In this document: positions 26,606 to 35,759 of the stretch, piece after piece
Numbering within the stretch: the stretch's first letter is position 1
Layout of the letters: every line of letters begins with the position of its first letter
Source: JAJRRL01 sp047404195
GTDB taxonomy: Bacteria > Pseudomonadota > Gammaproteobacteria > JAJRRL01
Length of the DNA: 64,000 nt
Assembly (NCBI GenBank): GCA_047404195.1
Contig: JBDOIU010000002.1
Location: 117,586-181,585 of the forward strand
Reading direction: 5' to 3'
Translations under genes and position numbers: made by a program
The notes under the pieces: generated by a model
The model's input: only the letters and a program-made list of their open reading frames with translations
Databases searched by the model: none
What the model was told of the DNA's origin: nothing

Positions 26606-27982
26606 TTAAAAAAAGCTGGCGCTGACGCGAAAGAGTCTTTCTATCTCGCGGACATAATCTTTATCGAGTACCAGTAATAAAATATGGTCCTCGGGCTCAA
26701 TGATGAGGTCAGTGTTTGGGAGATGAGGTTTACCAGCACGAATCACGCCACAAATATGTGTCTTAGGTGGTAGTTTGATTTGCGACAGTGATCGTCCTGT
26801 GACCCTAGATGTTTTGCGATCACCATGGGCGACAGCCTCAATGACTTCTGCAGCGCCACGGCGCAATGATTGCACCTGCACCACATCACCTTGTCTGACA
26901 TGCGTAATGATTGATCCAATAGAGGCATTTTGTGGTGAGATTACATGATCAATTTCACCCCCCTCTATGATATCAACATAGGCGCGGCGATTGATCAGTG
27001 ACATCACGCTGCGACAACCAAGGCGTTTTGCATGGATAGCAGATAAAATGTTGGTTTCGTCGTCATTGGTCACCGCTATGAAAAGGTCGGTTTTATCAAT
27101 ATTCTCGCTGGTCAGCAGGCACTCATCACTGGCTTCAGCACACAGTACAGTGACACCTTGCAGGCTTTCAGCCAACAATTTGCATTGTTCGCGATTGTGA
27201 TCAATGAGCTTAATGGCATACTGTTGTTGTTTTAATTGCTTGGCCAGCGTTGCACCGAGATTGCCGCCACCAGCAATCATGATGTTTTTGTAGGCTGGCT
27301 CTTTGCTGCGTAGCTGCACAATCACAGTATCAATAGAGTCTGGCTTGGCAACACAATAAATTTCATCATCGGGATAAATCACCAGGTCATCAGTGAGCTC
27401 AACATTTTTGCCGCGCCGAAAAATGGCTATGATGTTTGTTTTGCTGGCATCGATGGTTTCATTGAGTTGGCGTAGCGATTGATGCACACAGCGTCCGCCT
27501 GTGTTCGCCCGAATAACAATTAACTTTAAGCAGTCATTACTGAAGCCAATCGCTTCCAATGTACCAGGATGCGCCAGCTGTTGACGAATATTTTCAGTGA
27601 TGAGATTTTCAGGGCTGATGAAGACGTCGATGGGTAAATTGTCTTGCCCAAACAGTTCTTTGCGAATGAAGTAGTGGCCAGAGCGTATGCGCGCTATTTT
27701 GGTTGGGATATGAAAAAGAGAATAGGCGACTTGGCAAGCAACCATATTGACTTCATCACTGTCGGTGACAGCGATGATCATATCAGCTTCATCCGCACCC
27801 GCTTGCCGAAGCACCCCAGGGTATGAGCAGCGACCTTGTACTGTGCGAATATCAAGGCGATCAGCATATTCCTGCAACTGATCTGCACAAATATCAACCA
27901 GCACAATATCATGGCCTTCATTGACCAGTGTTGCAGCCAGGGAGCTACCCACTTGGCCAGCACCGAGAATAATGATTTTCAA
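26606..27982 (-). CDS. trkA: Trk potassium transporter peripheral subunit TrkA
   Basis: Cytoplasmic NAD(H)/nucleotide-binding regulator that gates TrkH. 458 aa with two tandem RCK modules. Each starts with a Rossmann motif (MKIIILGAGQVGSSLA at the N-terminus; IMIAGGGNLGATLA near residue 235) and ends with a TrkA-C ligand domain. It is the first gene of trkA-trkH. The usual neighbour rsmB/fmt/def cluster is absent here. Confidence 0.95.
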   Translation of the reverse strand: MKIIILGAGQVGSSLAATLVNEGHDIVLVDICADQLQEYADRLDIRTVQGRCSYPGVLRQAGADEADMIIAVTDSDEVNMVACQVAYSLFHIPTKIARIRSGHYFIRKELFGQDNLPIDVFISPENLITENIRQQLAHPGTLEAIGFSNDCLKLIVIRANTGGRCVHQSLRQLNETIDASKTNIIAIFRRGKNVELTDDLVIYPDDEIYCVAKPDSIDTVIVQLRSKEPAYKNIMIAGGGNLGATLAKQLKQQQYAIKLIDHNREQCKLLAESLQGVTVLCAEASDECLLTSENIDKTDLFIAVTNDDETNILSAIHAKRLGCRSVMSLINRRAYVDIIEGGEIDHVISPQNASIGSIITHVRQGDVVQVQSLRRGAAEVIEAVAHGDRKTSRVTGRSLSQIKLPPKTHICGVIRAGKPHLPNTDLIIEPEDHILLLVLDKDYVREIERLFRVSASFF

Positions 27983-28101
27983 CGGTTACCTCTTCGTCTG
28001 ACAGAGCGATACTGTTAGTATAAGTGACTGTGTTATGAATAGAAACCAAAGCAGTCCATCATTTGTACATGGCTGTGTTGGTTGCTGCGAGGAGTGGCGT
28101 T

Positions 28102-29139
28102 ATGGTGAGGTTATTGGCGGATGTGGCCATCCCATATTTGGATGAAATGGTGTCATCTTGGGCAAAAGTGACTCGTTTTGGTGATGGCAGGCCAACTTAT
28201 GATCAATTATTGAGCGCAGATGCGCTGTTGGTGCGTTCCGTCACGCCGGTATCTGCAAATTTGCTAAAAGCGTCACCCATTCGCTTTGTGGGCAGTGTCA
28301 CAGCGGGTGTGGATCATATTGACTGTGCATATTTGGCACAAGCTGGCATTGCATTCGCTCATTCTCCGGGTGCCAATGCGAATGCAGTTGCGGAGTATGT
28401 GGCATCCATTTGGGCTGTGATGCAGGCGCGTGGTCAGCTGCACGCTGGTGATCAGGTTGCAGTGATTGGTGTTGGTCAGGTTGGTCGTCGGGTTGTGGCT
28501 TTGGGCGAACAGCTGGGTTTACAAATGCTGTCTTACGACCCACCACGTGCTGAGCGAGAAGCAGGCTTTGACACAATTTCCTGGGAGAGATGTCGACAAG
28601 TACAGCATATTTGCGTGTGTTGCCCACTGACTTGTGATTGCTCCTGGCCAACACGACGATTGTTAGCAGAAGACACCTTATCTGGATCAGCATGTCGTTG
28701 GCTCATCAATGTGGGTCGCGGTGGTGTGTTAGATGAAGCATGGTTTTTGGCGCAGGATGAGATTGGCCTGTATGCTGACGTTTGGCAAGATGAGCCAGAT
28801 ATTAATCTTGCTGTTGTACGACAAGCGGCATTGGCGACACCGCATATTGCCGGCTATAGTCGCGCAGCAAAGAGAGCATTGACACAGCAAGCTGTGACGG
28901 CGATGCACGGGTTCTTCACACAACAGATGCCACTGGTAGCGGCAAGTACGGCGCGTCGTATTGCGTTACCAGAAGTATGGACATCGCAACCTTACAAGCA
29001 TATTTTGTCGCACTTTGACCCACGTGGTCCGGATAAAGTATTTCGTGCCAGTATCACGCCAGTGCAGCAAGCAGTAGTAGCAACAGTATTTCGTCAATGT
29101 CGGTTGGGGGTGAGCTTACGAGACTCATGGCCTGAGTAA
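28102..29139 (+). CDS. pdxB: Erythronate-4-phosphate dehydrogenase
   Basis: NAD-dependent step of the DXP-independent vitamin B6 pathway, oxidising 4-phosphoerythronate. The 345-aa protein is a D-2-hydroxyacid dehydrogenase with VIGVGQVGRRVV as nucleotide-binding motif. The catalytic Arg in NVGRGGVLDE, Glu in DVWQDEPD and His in PHIAGYS are present. FVGSVTAGVDHID and SPGANANAVAEYV are typical of PdxB. It is about 30 residues shorter than E. coli PdxB at the C-terminus. ATG 28102 has GAGGAG seven bases upstream; the earlier ATG at 28063 does not. It is divergent from trkA. Confidence 0.92.
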   Translation: MVRLLADVAIPYLDEMVSSWAKVTRFGDGRPTYDQLLSADALLVRSVTPVSANLLKASPIRFVGSVTAGVDHIDCAYLAQAGIAFAHSPGANANAVAEYVASIWAVMQARGQLHAGDQVAVIGVGQVGRRVVALGEQLGLQMLSYDPPRAEREAGFDTISWERCRQVQHICVCCPLTCDCSWPTRRLLAEDTLSGSACRWLINVGRGGVLDEAWFLAQDEIGLYADVWQDEPDINLAVVRQAALATPHIAGYSRAAKRALTQQAVTAMHGFFTQQMPLVAASTARRIALPEVWTSQPYKHILSHFDPRGPDKVFRASITPVQQAVVATVFRQCRLGVSLRDSWPE

Positions 29140-29404
29140 AAAGTTATTTTTATTAGGGGGTTATGTACTGCTTCGATAGGTTGTGGTTATTTTAGATGGG
29201 TGAAATGCTGCTATTAAACTACGAAGCAATTTTGATTGCGTTGCGACGTAAGCTGGTTTTTTTCAGGGTTGATTTATTTCGGCAACAGAATGATGCGTAT
29301 TCATTGCTTGACTGGCCATCATAATGTGTTAATGTTGACAACATTAGTAAATATGACCATGTCAGCTATGCACATGAGTCTTGTCGAGTTATTTGGAGTG
29401 AAGT

Positions 29405-31051
29405 ATGAGGCGTAATCAAAAAAGAGTACAAAAAGTACAAGAACAACATGCAAGAAAAGCAGTTGAGGCACAAAAAAGATTAGAAAAATTAGAAAAACAA
29501 GCATGTTCCTTTAAAGTGGGTCAAGTGATTGATGGATACGGTGAAATAGTGAGAGTTAAGTGTATGAAAAAAAAGGGAAGGAAAAAAGGTCCACGAGACT
29601 ATAAAGTCTCTTTTAAAAACGGGCGGTTCAAAATAGCATCAAGGCTCATAGAGGAGTTGTCTAATGACAAACCGGCTTTGATCATGGGCGGATACGATCT
29701 GACAAAAGGTTTGCATGGTCAAGCTTGTGACGATCTCATTGAAGCCTGGCGGCATGTTGAGCGCCATCAAGCTAAGTTTGTTAAAATCATCAGGGTGAAT
29801 GGTCAGTTGGATAAATATATAAGCTGGGTAAAGTGCAAGCATGATTCACGTGCCAATAAAGAGCTGGTACAAGCTGCGCAACAATTTCTAGATATGAGTA
29901 AATTGATGCCGCAGGAGCGAACGGATTATGATAAGTTCATCCGAGCACAAATGAGTCTTAGCAAGCGTCTATCAATTGTTGTTACAAATGCTAAGCGAGA
30001 TGCGAGAAGCAAAGCTGCTAGTCAAGCGTTTCGCCCTTATGAGAGGGCATGCATTGAGTTTATCAAGAAATATAATGAGACGCCATCATCACTGCCATTA
30101 TCTGATATGAAGAAAATGCCGAAAATAAGGGCGCATATCGCTTACTACGCATTTTGTTTAAGACAAATATTTCAACATGAAACACATGCTCTGGAGCTTG
30201 GTGAGGATTATAAGCTAGCCCAACATAATTCTTCATGGCTTATTGAGAGAGATGCAATAATCAGTCATAGAACTTATTTTTCTCGCTTGCCATTGCCAGG
30301 TTATCCGTTAAACGAATTTGTTTTTAAAGGCTTACCTTTTCCAGAAGGGGGGTATACTATGTTGATGATTGCCCCACTGAAGTCTTTACTGAAGCTACTT
30401 GCTACTTTTTCACACACTGAGTTTGCGCGTGAATTTAGGTTGGGTTGTGATGATTTGAATAAACAATTTCCACAGAAGCATCGGTCTGAAAAAGGTTATT
30501 TTCATATGATTGAGCCTTTGCGTGATAGACGTAGCGTAGAGTCAATCCCAGACACCGGCTGGCACATGACAGATCCAAAGGGTAGGTTTATTTGTATGAT
30601 GCGCATATGCTATGCACATGATCTTGCAGAAAAATATGTTATGCAACCATATAGGTGTGAGCAAGATATGGTAAAAAAGAAAAGCTTAGGGCAACGTTTA
30701 GTGAAAGCCATGCATGAAATGGGTGCTGATGGAGCAGAGCCAGGTGTTCTCATTAAAAAGTTTTCAGAGATAATGAATGGCCTTAAAAGTATAGTTAAGG
30801 CTAGAAACTTACTGCCGCAGGATATTGCGAAAACAGTTGCAAATACTGCGTTATGCTACTATAAGATTTTTATGCTTCAGAGGGGTAGCAATAAAGAAGC
30901 ATCTCAGCGTGCTTTGGTATCAGCAATTGATACCCAGAAAAAAGGTTTGGTCATGGCAAGTCAGCATGAAAGTATTTTGCGTACCAGTATTCCTAAATGG
31001 GAGAAGAGACTTGGCAGCTGGAGCAAGGCGCGTGCTGACCTGACCCGCTAA
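29405..31051 (+). CDS. Unknown 548-aa basic protein with N-terminal coiled coil
   Basis: The gene is visibly A/T-richer than its neighbours. The first 35 residues form a highly charged coiled coil (KRVQKVQEQHARKAVEAQK...), then a Lys-rich patch (KKKGRKKGPRDYK) that could be nuclear-localisation-like or nucleic-acid-binding. The rest is mixed helical with no membrane segment and no recognised domain. GGAG lies ahead of the ATG. Flanking intergenic DNA is also A/T-rich, and with the two following genes it forms an accessory block between pdxB and the HTH gene. A secreted effector is one possibility. Confidence 0.7.
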   Translation: MRRNQKRVQKVQEQHARKAVEAQKRLEKLEKQACSFKVGQVIDGYGEIVRVKCMKKKGRKKGPRDYKVSFKNGRFKIASRLIEELSNDKPALIMGGYDLTKGLHGQACDDLIEAWRHVERHQAKFVKIIRVNGQLDKYISWVKCKHDSRANKELVQAAQQFLDMSKLMPQERTDYDKFIRAQMSLSKRLSIVVTNAKRDARSKAASQAFRPYERACIEFIKKYNETPSSLPLSDMKKMPKIRAHIAYYAFCLRQIFQHETHALELGEDYKLAQHNSSWLIERDAIISHRTYFSRLPLPGYPLNEFVFKGLPFPEGGYTMLMIAPLKSLLKLLATFSHTEFAREFRLGCDDLNKQFPQKHRSEKGYFHMIEPLRDRRSVESIPDTGWHMTDPKGRFICMMRICYAHDLAEKYVMQPYRCEQDMVKKKSLGQRLVKAMHEMGADGAEPGVLIKKFSEIMNGLKSIVKARNLLPQDIAKTVANTALCYYKIFMLQRGSNKEASQRALVSAIDTQKKGLVMASQHESILRTSIPKWEKRLGSWSKARADLTR

Positions 31052-31061
31052 GTTAAGCACA

Positions 31062-31099
31062 GCAATACCCGTCTCATAACGGTATGTGTCGGGTATTGC
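31062..31099. terminator. Long hairpin between convergent genes
   Basis: A perfect 10-bp stem (GCAATACCCG / CGGGTATTGC) encloses a second stem (CATA / TATG) with an ACGG loop, separated by symmetric 3-nt bulges. It lies 10 bp after the 548-aa gene and before the convergent barrel gene. No T-run follows, so it may be a weak or Rho-assisted terminator, or a processed RNA end. Confidence 0.5.
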
Positions 31100-31160
31100 G
31101 GTATAGTCTCAAATAGATCTCATTCTAAAGATTAACTCAGTGTATTGACAGGTGAGTTGA

Positions 31161-31643
31161 TTAAAAGAGATAAACTGTCTTAATGCCACCACTACCGACG
31201 GACCAGCTGTGGTCTTTATTCCCGGAATTTTTTGTTTCATGCCAGCTGACTGGATTGATCCAAAATCCAAGCAATAGGCGTGAGGCGCCAGTTTTGCCGA
31301 AAGTAATATCACAGCCGACATATGGAGAAACTTTTTTGTTTGTTAATGTGCCTTCGGTGAACGTACCAAAAACCGATGTGCCGAGGCTCCAGTTAATTTT
31401 TTTTGTGAGATTTTTTCTGAATCCTGCCCAGATGGAGAGGTTTGTTTTACCGTCACCACTGCTGTCACTGTAGCTAATGTCTAGTCCGGTTTCAGAGTAT
31501 TTTCCATAATAAGCCACTCCTGGGGTGACAGATCCTCCGCTTGCAGCAGAAACGCCGACGCCGAGGCTGCCTGCGCTTGCTTGCATAAAAAGGCAGCTTA
31601 AGGATAGAGAAATGCAGATACGTGCATGTCGATGAAATTTCAC
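31161..31643 (-). CDS. Small secreted protein, probable outer-membrane beta-barrel
   Basis: 160 aa with a signal peptide (cleavage after MQASA). The mature chain alternates hydrophobic and polar residues in short strands (TNLSIWAGFRK, KINWSLGTSVFG, SRLLLGFWIN) and ends in a terminal aromatic (VYLF). This suits an eight-stranded barrel. The GTG start has AAGGAG seven bases upstream. No named family. Confidence 0.6.
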   Translation of the reverse strand: MKFHRHARICISLSLSCLFMQASAGSLGVGVSAASGGSVTPGVAYYGKYSETGLDISYSDSSGDGKTNLSIWAGFRKNLTKKINWSLGTSVFGTFTEGTLTNKKVSPYVGCDITFGKTGASRLLLGFWINPVSWHETKNSGNKDHSWSVGSGGIKTVYLF

Positions 31644-31738
31644 AGAGTCACTCCTTGATAAAATAGTGAAGACTGAGGTTAACTAAAGTCCTCTTATGCG
31701 TCAAGCTTGGTATTTCTACGGTGTCACAATGTGTTGAT

Positions 31739-34700
31739 TTATTGATGTGGTTGGTTGGTATTGTGACGATTGAGTGATGATGTGTCTTCAATCGCAACCT
31801 GCTCAACGATATCTGTGCTGCGAGTGAGTATCTTGGTGAGTAGCCCTAGAGTGCCGTTGCGGTTGCATATATTACGTCGAATGTTGGTGTTATGGAGTCT
31901 CTGAGCTAGTATGTCCACAGCAGCCTGAATCTTGTTAGCCTTATTTCTTTGCACGGTATGAAAGTGATAGAAATCATTACCTCGTGAACGCATCACAATA
32001 TACGCCTCGACAAAAATGGTTGCAATCGCTGCACGACGAGCTCTGTGCGAGCGGAGCCCAAATCCAATCTGGCTCATATGGTGAGCAGCGCGTGTAAACT
32101 CATACTGGTTGAGTGTTGATAGGGCATTAAATAGCGTCTGCCTATTTTTATTCGTGATGCCAGATGTCAGTACCTGTCTGACCAGTTTCTTCACATTACA
32201 TTCGACTCTCTTAGTGAGGTTTGCTTCGATGATCGCTGTGGTTGCATAGCTGTTGGATAGTAACTCACTGACGGTGAAATCTTCTTTTAGTAGTTCGCTA
32301 GCACTGACCCCATCCACTCCTAGGTGGGTAATATCTTTTTTGGATTTGAGTACAATTTCTCTGTAGCTAATGCCTGCGTGATGCAATTTTGCAGTTGGAA
32401 TCTTGGCATCGACCATGTCCGCGATCGACATATTTGCGGCTTGTAATTGTCGCACACTGGCACCTGCCTTAATGAGATCCTGATGATTGAAGCCAGCATT
32501 CACTAATGTTTTTCCACTGACAACACAAGCAACGAGTTCGGTCAGGGGTTGATTTTTGCAAAGTTCAGGTTGTTTATCTAATAATGTTATTATCGGAAAG
32601 CCTGCTGCGAGGAGATCAGTCAGTGGAATTTGAGTTTTCAGTAGTGCTTGCGGATCAGTGTCAGCGTCATAGAATTGCTGTGGTGTAACGCCAGCAGTAG
32701 CTAAATCGGCGACACTTAACTGAGCATCTAATGCTGATTGGATATTCACACCAGCATCAACTAATTGTTTACAAGATATACCAGCCGCCTGTAATTCAGC
32801 AATACTCAGCCCAGCCGATAGCGCATCACTAAGGTCTACGTCAGCATCTACTAATTGTTGATAGCTAATGCCTTCATTGAGTAATTCGGTTAGATCCGGT
32901 TTGGCTTTGAGAATATTCTCAAGCGAATAGTGTTTACGGCAATCTGATAAAGAGATATTCGCCTGTAAAAGATGAGCTACTGCAACACCCTCCCTGTGAA
33001 GCAGCGCCAAGTCAACGCCTGGGGTTTGTAATAGTGCTTCTACTGCGATGCCATCATATATTAGCTTCAAGGTAGTCGCACCATTTACGATCATCTCCTG
33101 AATTGTTATTGATTCTTCTTGCATTTTGACTGAGCTCGTACCTGCATGGATGAGTTCCTCGACACTCTTGCCAGCTGCTAGAAGATTGCTGATGCTGGCA
33201 TCACCCTGTAATAACTCTTTAATGGAGTAGTCATTAATTAAATCACTCTCGGTCAGTGAGGTATCAAATAATAGATCTCCTGCTGTGATGCCACACGCTT
33301 TGAGCTCTTGTACTGAAAAAGATCGAGTCTGTACAATATCATTAATGAATAATTCTGCCTCGATGAGCAACTTAAGAGAGGCGCCTGCTGTTACTAAATC
33401 CTGGACGGTGAAATGCTGTGATAACTGTTTTATCGGCACATTTTCTTCTAGCATCTGTTGTAGGCTGTAGAGGGGTTTTAGTTCTGATATTGGTATGCAT
33501 TCTAGCAGCTCTCTGATGCTGAAATTGAGTTCTTTAAGCCGTTTAGCTGGCACACCAATTGAGTAAAATTCCTTAGCCAAGATGCCCTCAGACTTCAGCG
33601 CGGTGTGTAATTCATCTTTGCATGTATGCTGATAATGCTTAAGTACTGCGACTAAGGATAATGAGATGATACTTGCTTGTGGACGAGGTTTAACCCGTGC
33701 TTCAAGTGCGAGATTACGGAACTTCGTGTTTTTAACCTGAAGATTCAGCATGTTTCTGATATAAAGTATGCGTGCATAATTTTGCTGTCCAGCTGATGGC
33801 TGTGCGTCACGTATGGGCTTGAAACCTAGGCATTTGTATGCATGTCTGAAAGACTTTAGATGAACAATCTCAGGTGTTGATAAATCATCCTGATTGGATA
33901 CTAAACACCTTTCATATTCCGCCATGATGATGGCAAGAAACATGGTTTTTTTTCCAGTGTTATAGACACCCACATTGAATCGCATATCTCGGCGTATATT
34001 GGCTAAGATTTCAGCCCTAGGTTGATTGACGAAATTATGATTTATGATGTCTTGAAGAGATGTGAATAGTATGCCCCTTTGGAGAAGGTAAAGATATTGA
34101 GCACGAGCAGATGCATGCTTTAGGAGCTTATATTCTAAAGGTCTTTTATGGCTTACAGCAGCATAACCATTACATGCATTGTAGTCAGTGATTCGCTTGA
34201 TTTTAAATACATCATTTGCAGGTGCAAAAAGATATGGTAGTTTAGTTTTAAGTTTGTATGGTGCCACATTGTGATTTCCCCAGAGGCCAAATGGTGTTGC
34301 TCTCATAATATGTTGAGGACGTTTTTTCCTCGTTTGTGGTTGATTAAAACGCGTTTGACCATGCTTTGTTAAATGTGCACCATCTGAATAAATTGTGTGC
34401 GTTGTAGACGATTTTCTAGGCGCTCTGAATTCTCGATTTTGTCCTTCGCGACTTTCCATCCAGACGCCTAAGTATGTGTCAAAGTTTTTAAATCCTTTTG
34501 TAATACTACCAAACTTGAGTGCTGGTGTGCCCGTATCTAATGTATTTCTGAGCCTCTCGAGGTGTCGTTCATATCGGCGCTGAGCGTCTTCATTGAGTTT
34601 GATTTCACACCGTCTATTCGTTTCACCAGATATGTTACATCCTGCTTTTTGCATTTTTTTACTAATCAAAGACGCAATCATATTACTTGCATGAGTGCAT

Positions 34701-35269
34701 TGTAGTAAAATGATATCACGTTGTTGTTGAGGTATAATTTTCCCCCCATGTAGTTTAAAAATCAACAGGTCAAGATAAGCAATCCCCATGACATTGAGTT
34801 TATTAAACAGCTCAGTTTCGTAGTGGGGGTCTGGGTGGGTCTCAGAAAGTAGGTCAACTTCATTGGTTTGGACTGCTGGAGGTGGTGTCATGGTATCACC
34901 CTCGAAATGCTTGCAGATTGCATTGATATTTGCAGGCTGCGCTAAGTCATTTATCCAAAAACCAAATTTTTTTGCTGCTGCATCAGGTTTTAAGATGCAG
35001 ATTGTTTCTACTTCGGTGAGAAATGTTACTGTGTTGTATCCCTGGTACGTGGGTGTTGATGCATCGAATTTGAGGCCAGATGGAAAAACCCTTTCCATGT
35101 GATCTATCAGCGTTTGTGTATTCTGTGTTTGAATGCTCACATTTAAGACATAGCCTGCGCGGTTCGGACGAAATTTTGCTACTACGCGGGTTATCCCAGG
35201 CACCTTGAGCGCTCTCAGCATATTTAAAATCACCCGGTTTGTCTTCTCTAATTTTTGATTTTTGCTCAT
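31739..35269 (-). CDS. Giant protein with about 43 ten-residue Leu-rich repeats
   Basis: 1176 aa. Residues 1-570 have no recognised domain; they are mixed alpha/beta, then basic. From about residue 569 to 1005 the chain is a near-continuous array of ten-residue units with consensus [hydrophobic]-S-[I/V]-x-x-L-[hydrophobic]-x-A-G. Examples are LSIAELQAAG, ISCKQLVDAG, VNIQSALDAQ and LSVADLATAG. I count about 43 units, some of 9 or 11 residues. This would form a helical solenoid. The units are not pentapeptide repeats or classical LRRs. The last 170 residues are basic and helical. The gene is A/T-rich, on its own strand, without signal peptide. Function unknown; a binding scaffold or host-directed protein is inferred. 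Confidence 0.75.
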   Translation of the reverse strand: MSKNQKLEKTNRVILNMLRALKVPGITRVVAKFRPNRAGYVLNVSIQTQNTQTLIDHMERVFPSGLKFDASTPTYQGYNTVTFLTEVETICILKPDAAAKKFGFWINDLAQPANINAICKHFEGDTMTPPPAVQTNEVDLLSETHPDPHYETELFNKLNVMGIAYLDLLIFKLHGGKIIPQQQRDIILLQCTHASNMIASLISKKMQKAGCNISGETNRRCEIKLNEDAQRRYERHLERLRNTLDTGTPALKFGSITKGFKNFDTYLGVWMESREGQNREFRAPRKSSTTHTIYSDGAHLTKHGQTRFNQPQTRKKRPQHIMRATPFGLWGNHNVAPYKLKTKLPYLFAPANDVFKIKRITDYNACNGYAAVSHKRPLEYKLLKHASARAQYLYLLQRGILFTSLQDIINHNFVNQPRAEILANIRRDMRFNVGVYNTGKKTMFLAIIMAEYERCLVSNQDDLSTPEIVHLKSFRHAYKCLGFKPIRDAQPSAGQQNYARILYIRNMLNLQVKNTKFRNLALEARVKPRPQASIISLSLVAVLKHYQHTCKDELHTALKSEGILAKEFYSIGVPAKRLKELNFSIRELLECIPISELKPLYSLQQMLEENVPIKQLSQHFTVQDLVTAGASLKLLIEAELFINDIVQTRSFSVQELKACGITAGDLLFDTSLTESDLINDYSIKELLQGDASISNLLAAGKSVEELIHAGTSSVKMQEESITIQEMIVNGATTLKLIYDGIAVEALLQTPGVDLALLHREGVAVAHLLQANISLSDCRKHYSLENILKAKPDLTELLNEGISYQQLVDADVDLSDALSAGLSIAELQAAGISCKQLVDAGVNIQSALDAQLSVADLATAGVTPQQFYDADTDPQALLKTQIPLTDLLAAGFPIITLLDKQPELCKNQPLTELVACVVSGKTLVNAGFNHQDLIKAGASVRQLQAANMSIADMVDAKIPTAKLHHAGISYREIVLKSKKDITHLGVDGVSASELLKEDFTVSELLSNSYATTAIIEANLTKRVECNVKKLVRQVLTSGITNKNRQTLFNALSTLNQYEFTRAAHHMSQIGFGLRSHRARRAAIATIFVEAYIVMRSRGNDFYHFHTVQRNKANKIQAAVDILAQRLHNTNIRRNICNRNGTLGLLTKILTRSTDIVEQVAIEDTSSLNRHNTNQPHQ
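32255..33565 (-). repeat. Array of degenerate 30-bp coding repeats (decapeptide solenoid)
   Basis: This part of the 1176-aa gene encodes the ten-residue units. At the DNA level the copies are diverged, so the array is old or under diversifying drift. Periodicity is kept at the protein level by Leu at position 6 and Ala-Gly at positions 9-10. Confidence 0.7.
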
Positions 35270-35512
35270 AACGTCTACTCGCCTAGTTTAATGATTGTGC
35301 TCACATCACTCATTCTAACATAAGCCAGTGTACTTGTTGTCCACCTTTTGGCAAAGTTTTGTTTCTTAAAGAGATACAAAACGTGTGCAGGCTGTAATTA
35401 ATGGACTGTATCACCATTTTTTTTTGGTTAAATTCTGATAGTGTGGTCGGTCTATACAGTTTTGTAGAATTATGGCATATTGCAAGGTCTGCGCTTACAA
35501 TGGTGGTAACAA

Positions 35513-35719
35513 ATGATTGTTATTGAGCTAGATGTGATGCTGGCACGCCGCAAGGTCCGCTCCGGAGAGCTGGCGGCTGCGGTGGGCATTAGTCCTCAAA
35601 ATATGTCTATTCTGAAGACAGGCAAGGCTAAGGCTATTCGCTTCAATACATTGGCAAAGATTTGTGAGTTTTTAGCCTGTTCGCCAGGTGATATTCTAGT
35701 TTACCGGCCAGATCAGTAA
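35513..35719 (+). CDS. Small XRE/Cro-type HTH regulator (YozG-like)
   Basis: 68 aa, a single helix-turn-helix domain: LDVMLARRKVRSGELAAAVG, then the recognition helix ISPQNMSILKTGKAKAIR and the family's closing CSPGDILVYRP. Proteins of this size and ending (YozG/YdaS-type) are DNA-binding repressors or small regulators. It ends 40 bp before the MFS transporter gene on the same strand, which it may control. The 243-bp space upstream, toward the divergent 1176-aa gene, shows no clear feature. Confidence 0.88.
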   Translation: MIVIELDVMLARRKVRSGELAAAVGISPQNMSILKTGKAKAIRFNTLAKICEFLACSPGDILVYRPDQ

Positions 35720-35759
35720 ACCTAATACGCGGTCGAGCGTGATACTACTCGAGGAAATA

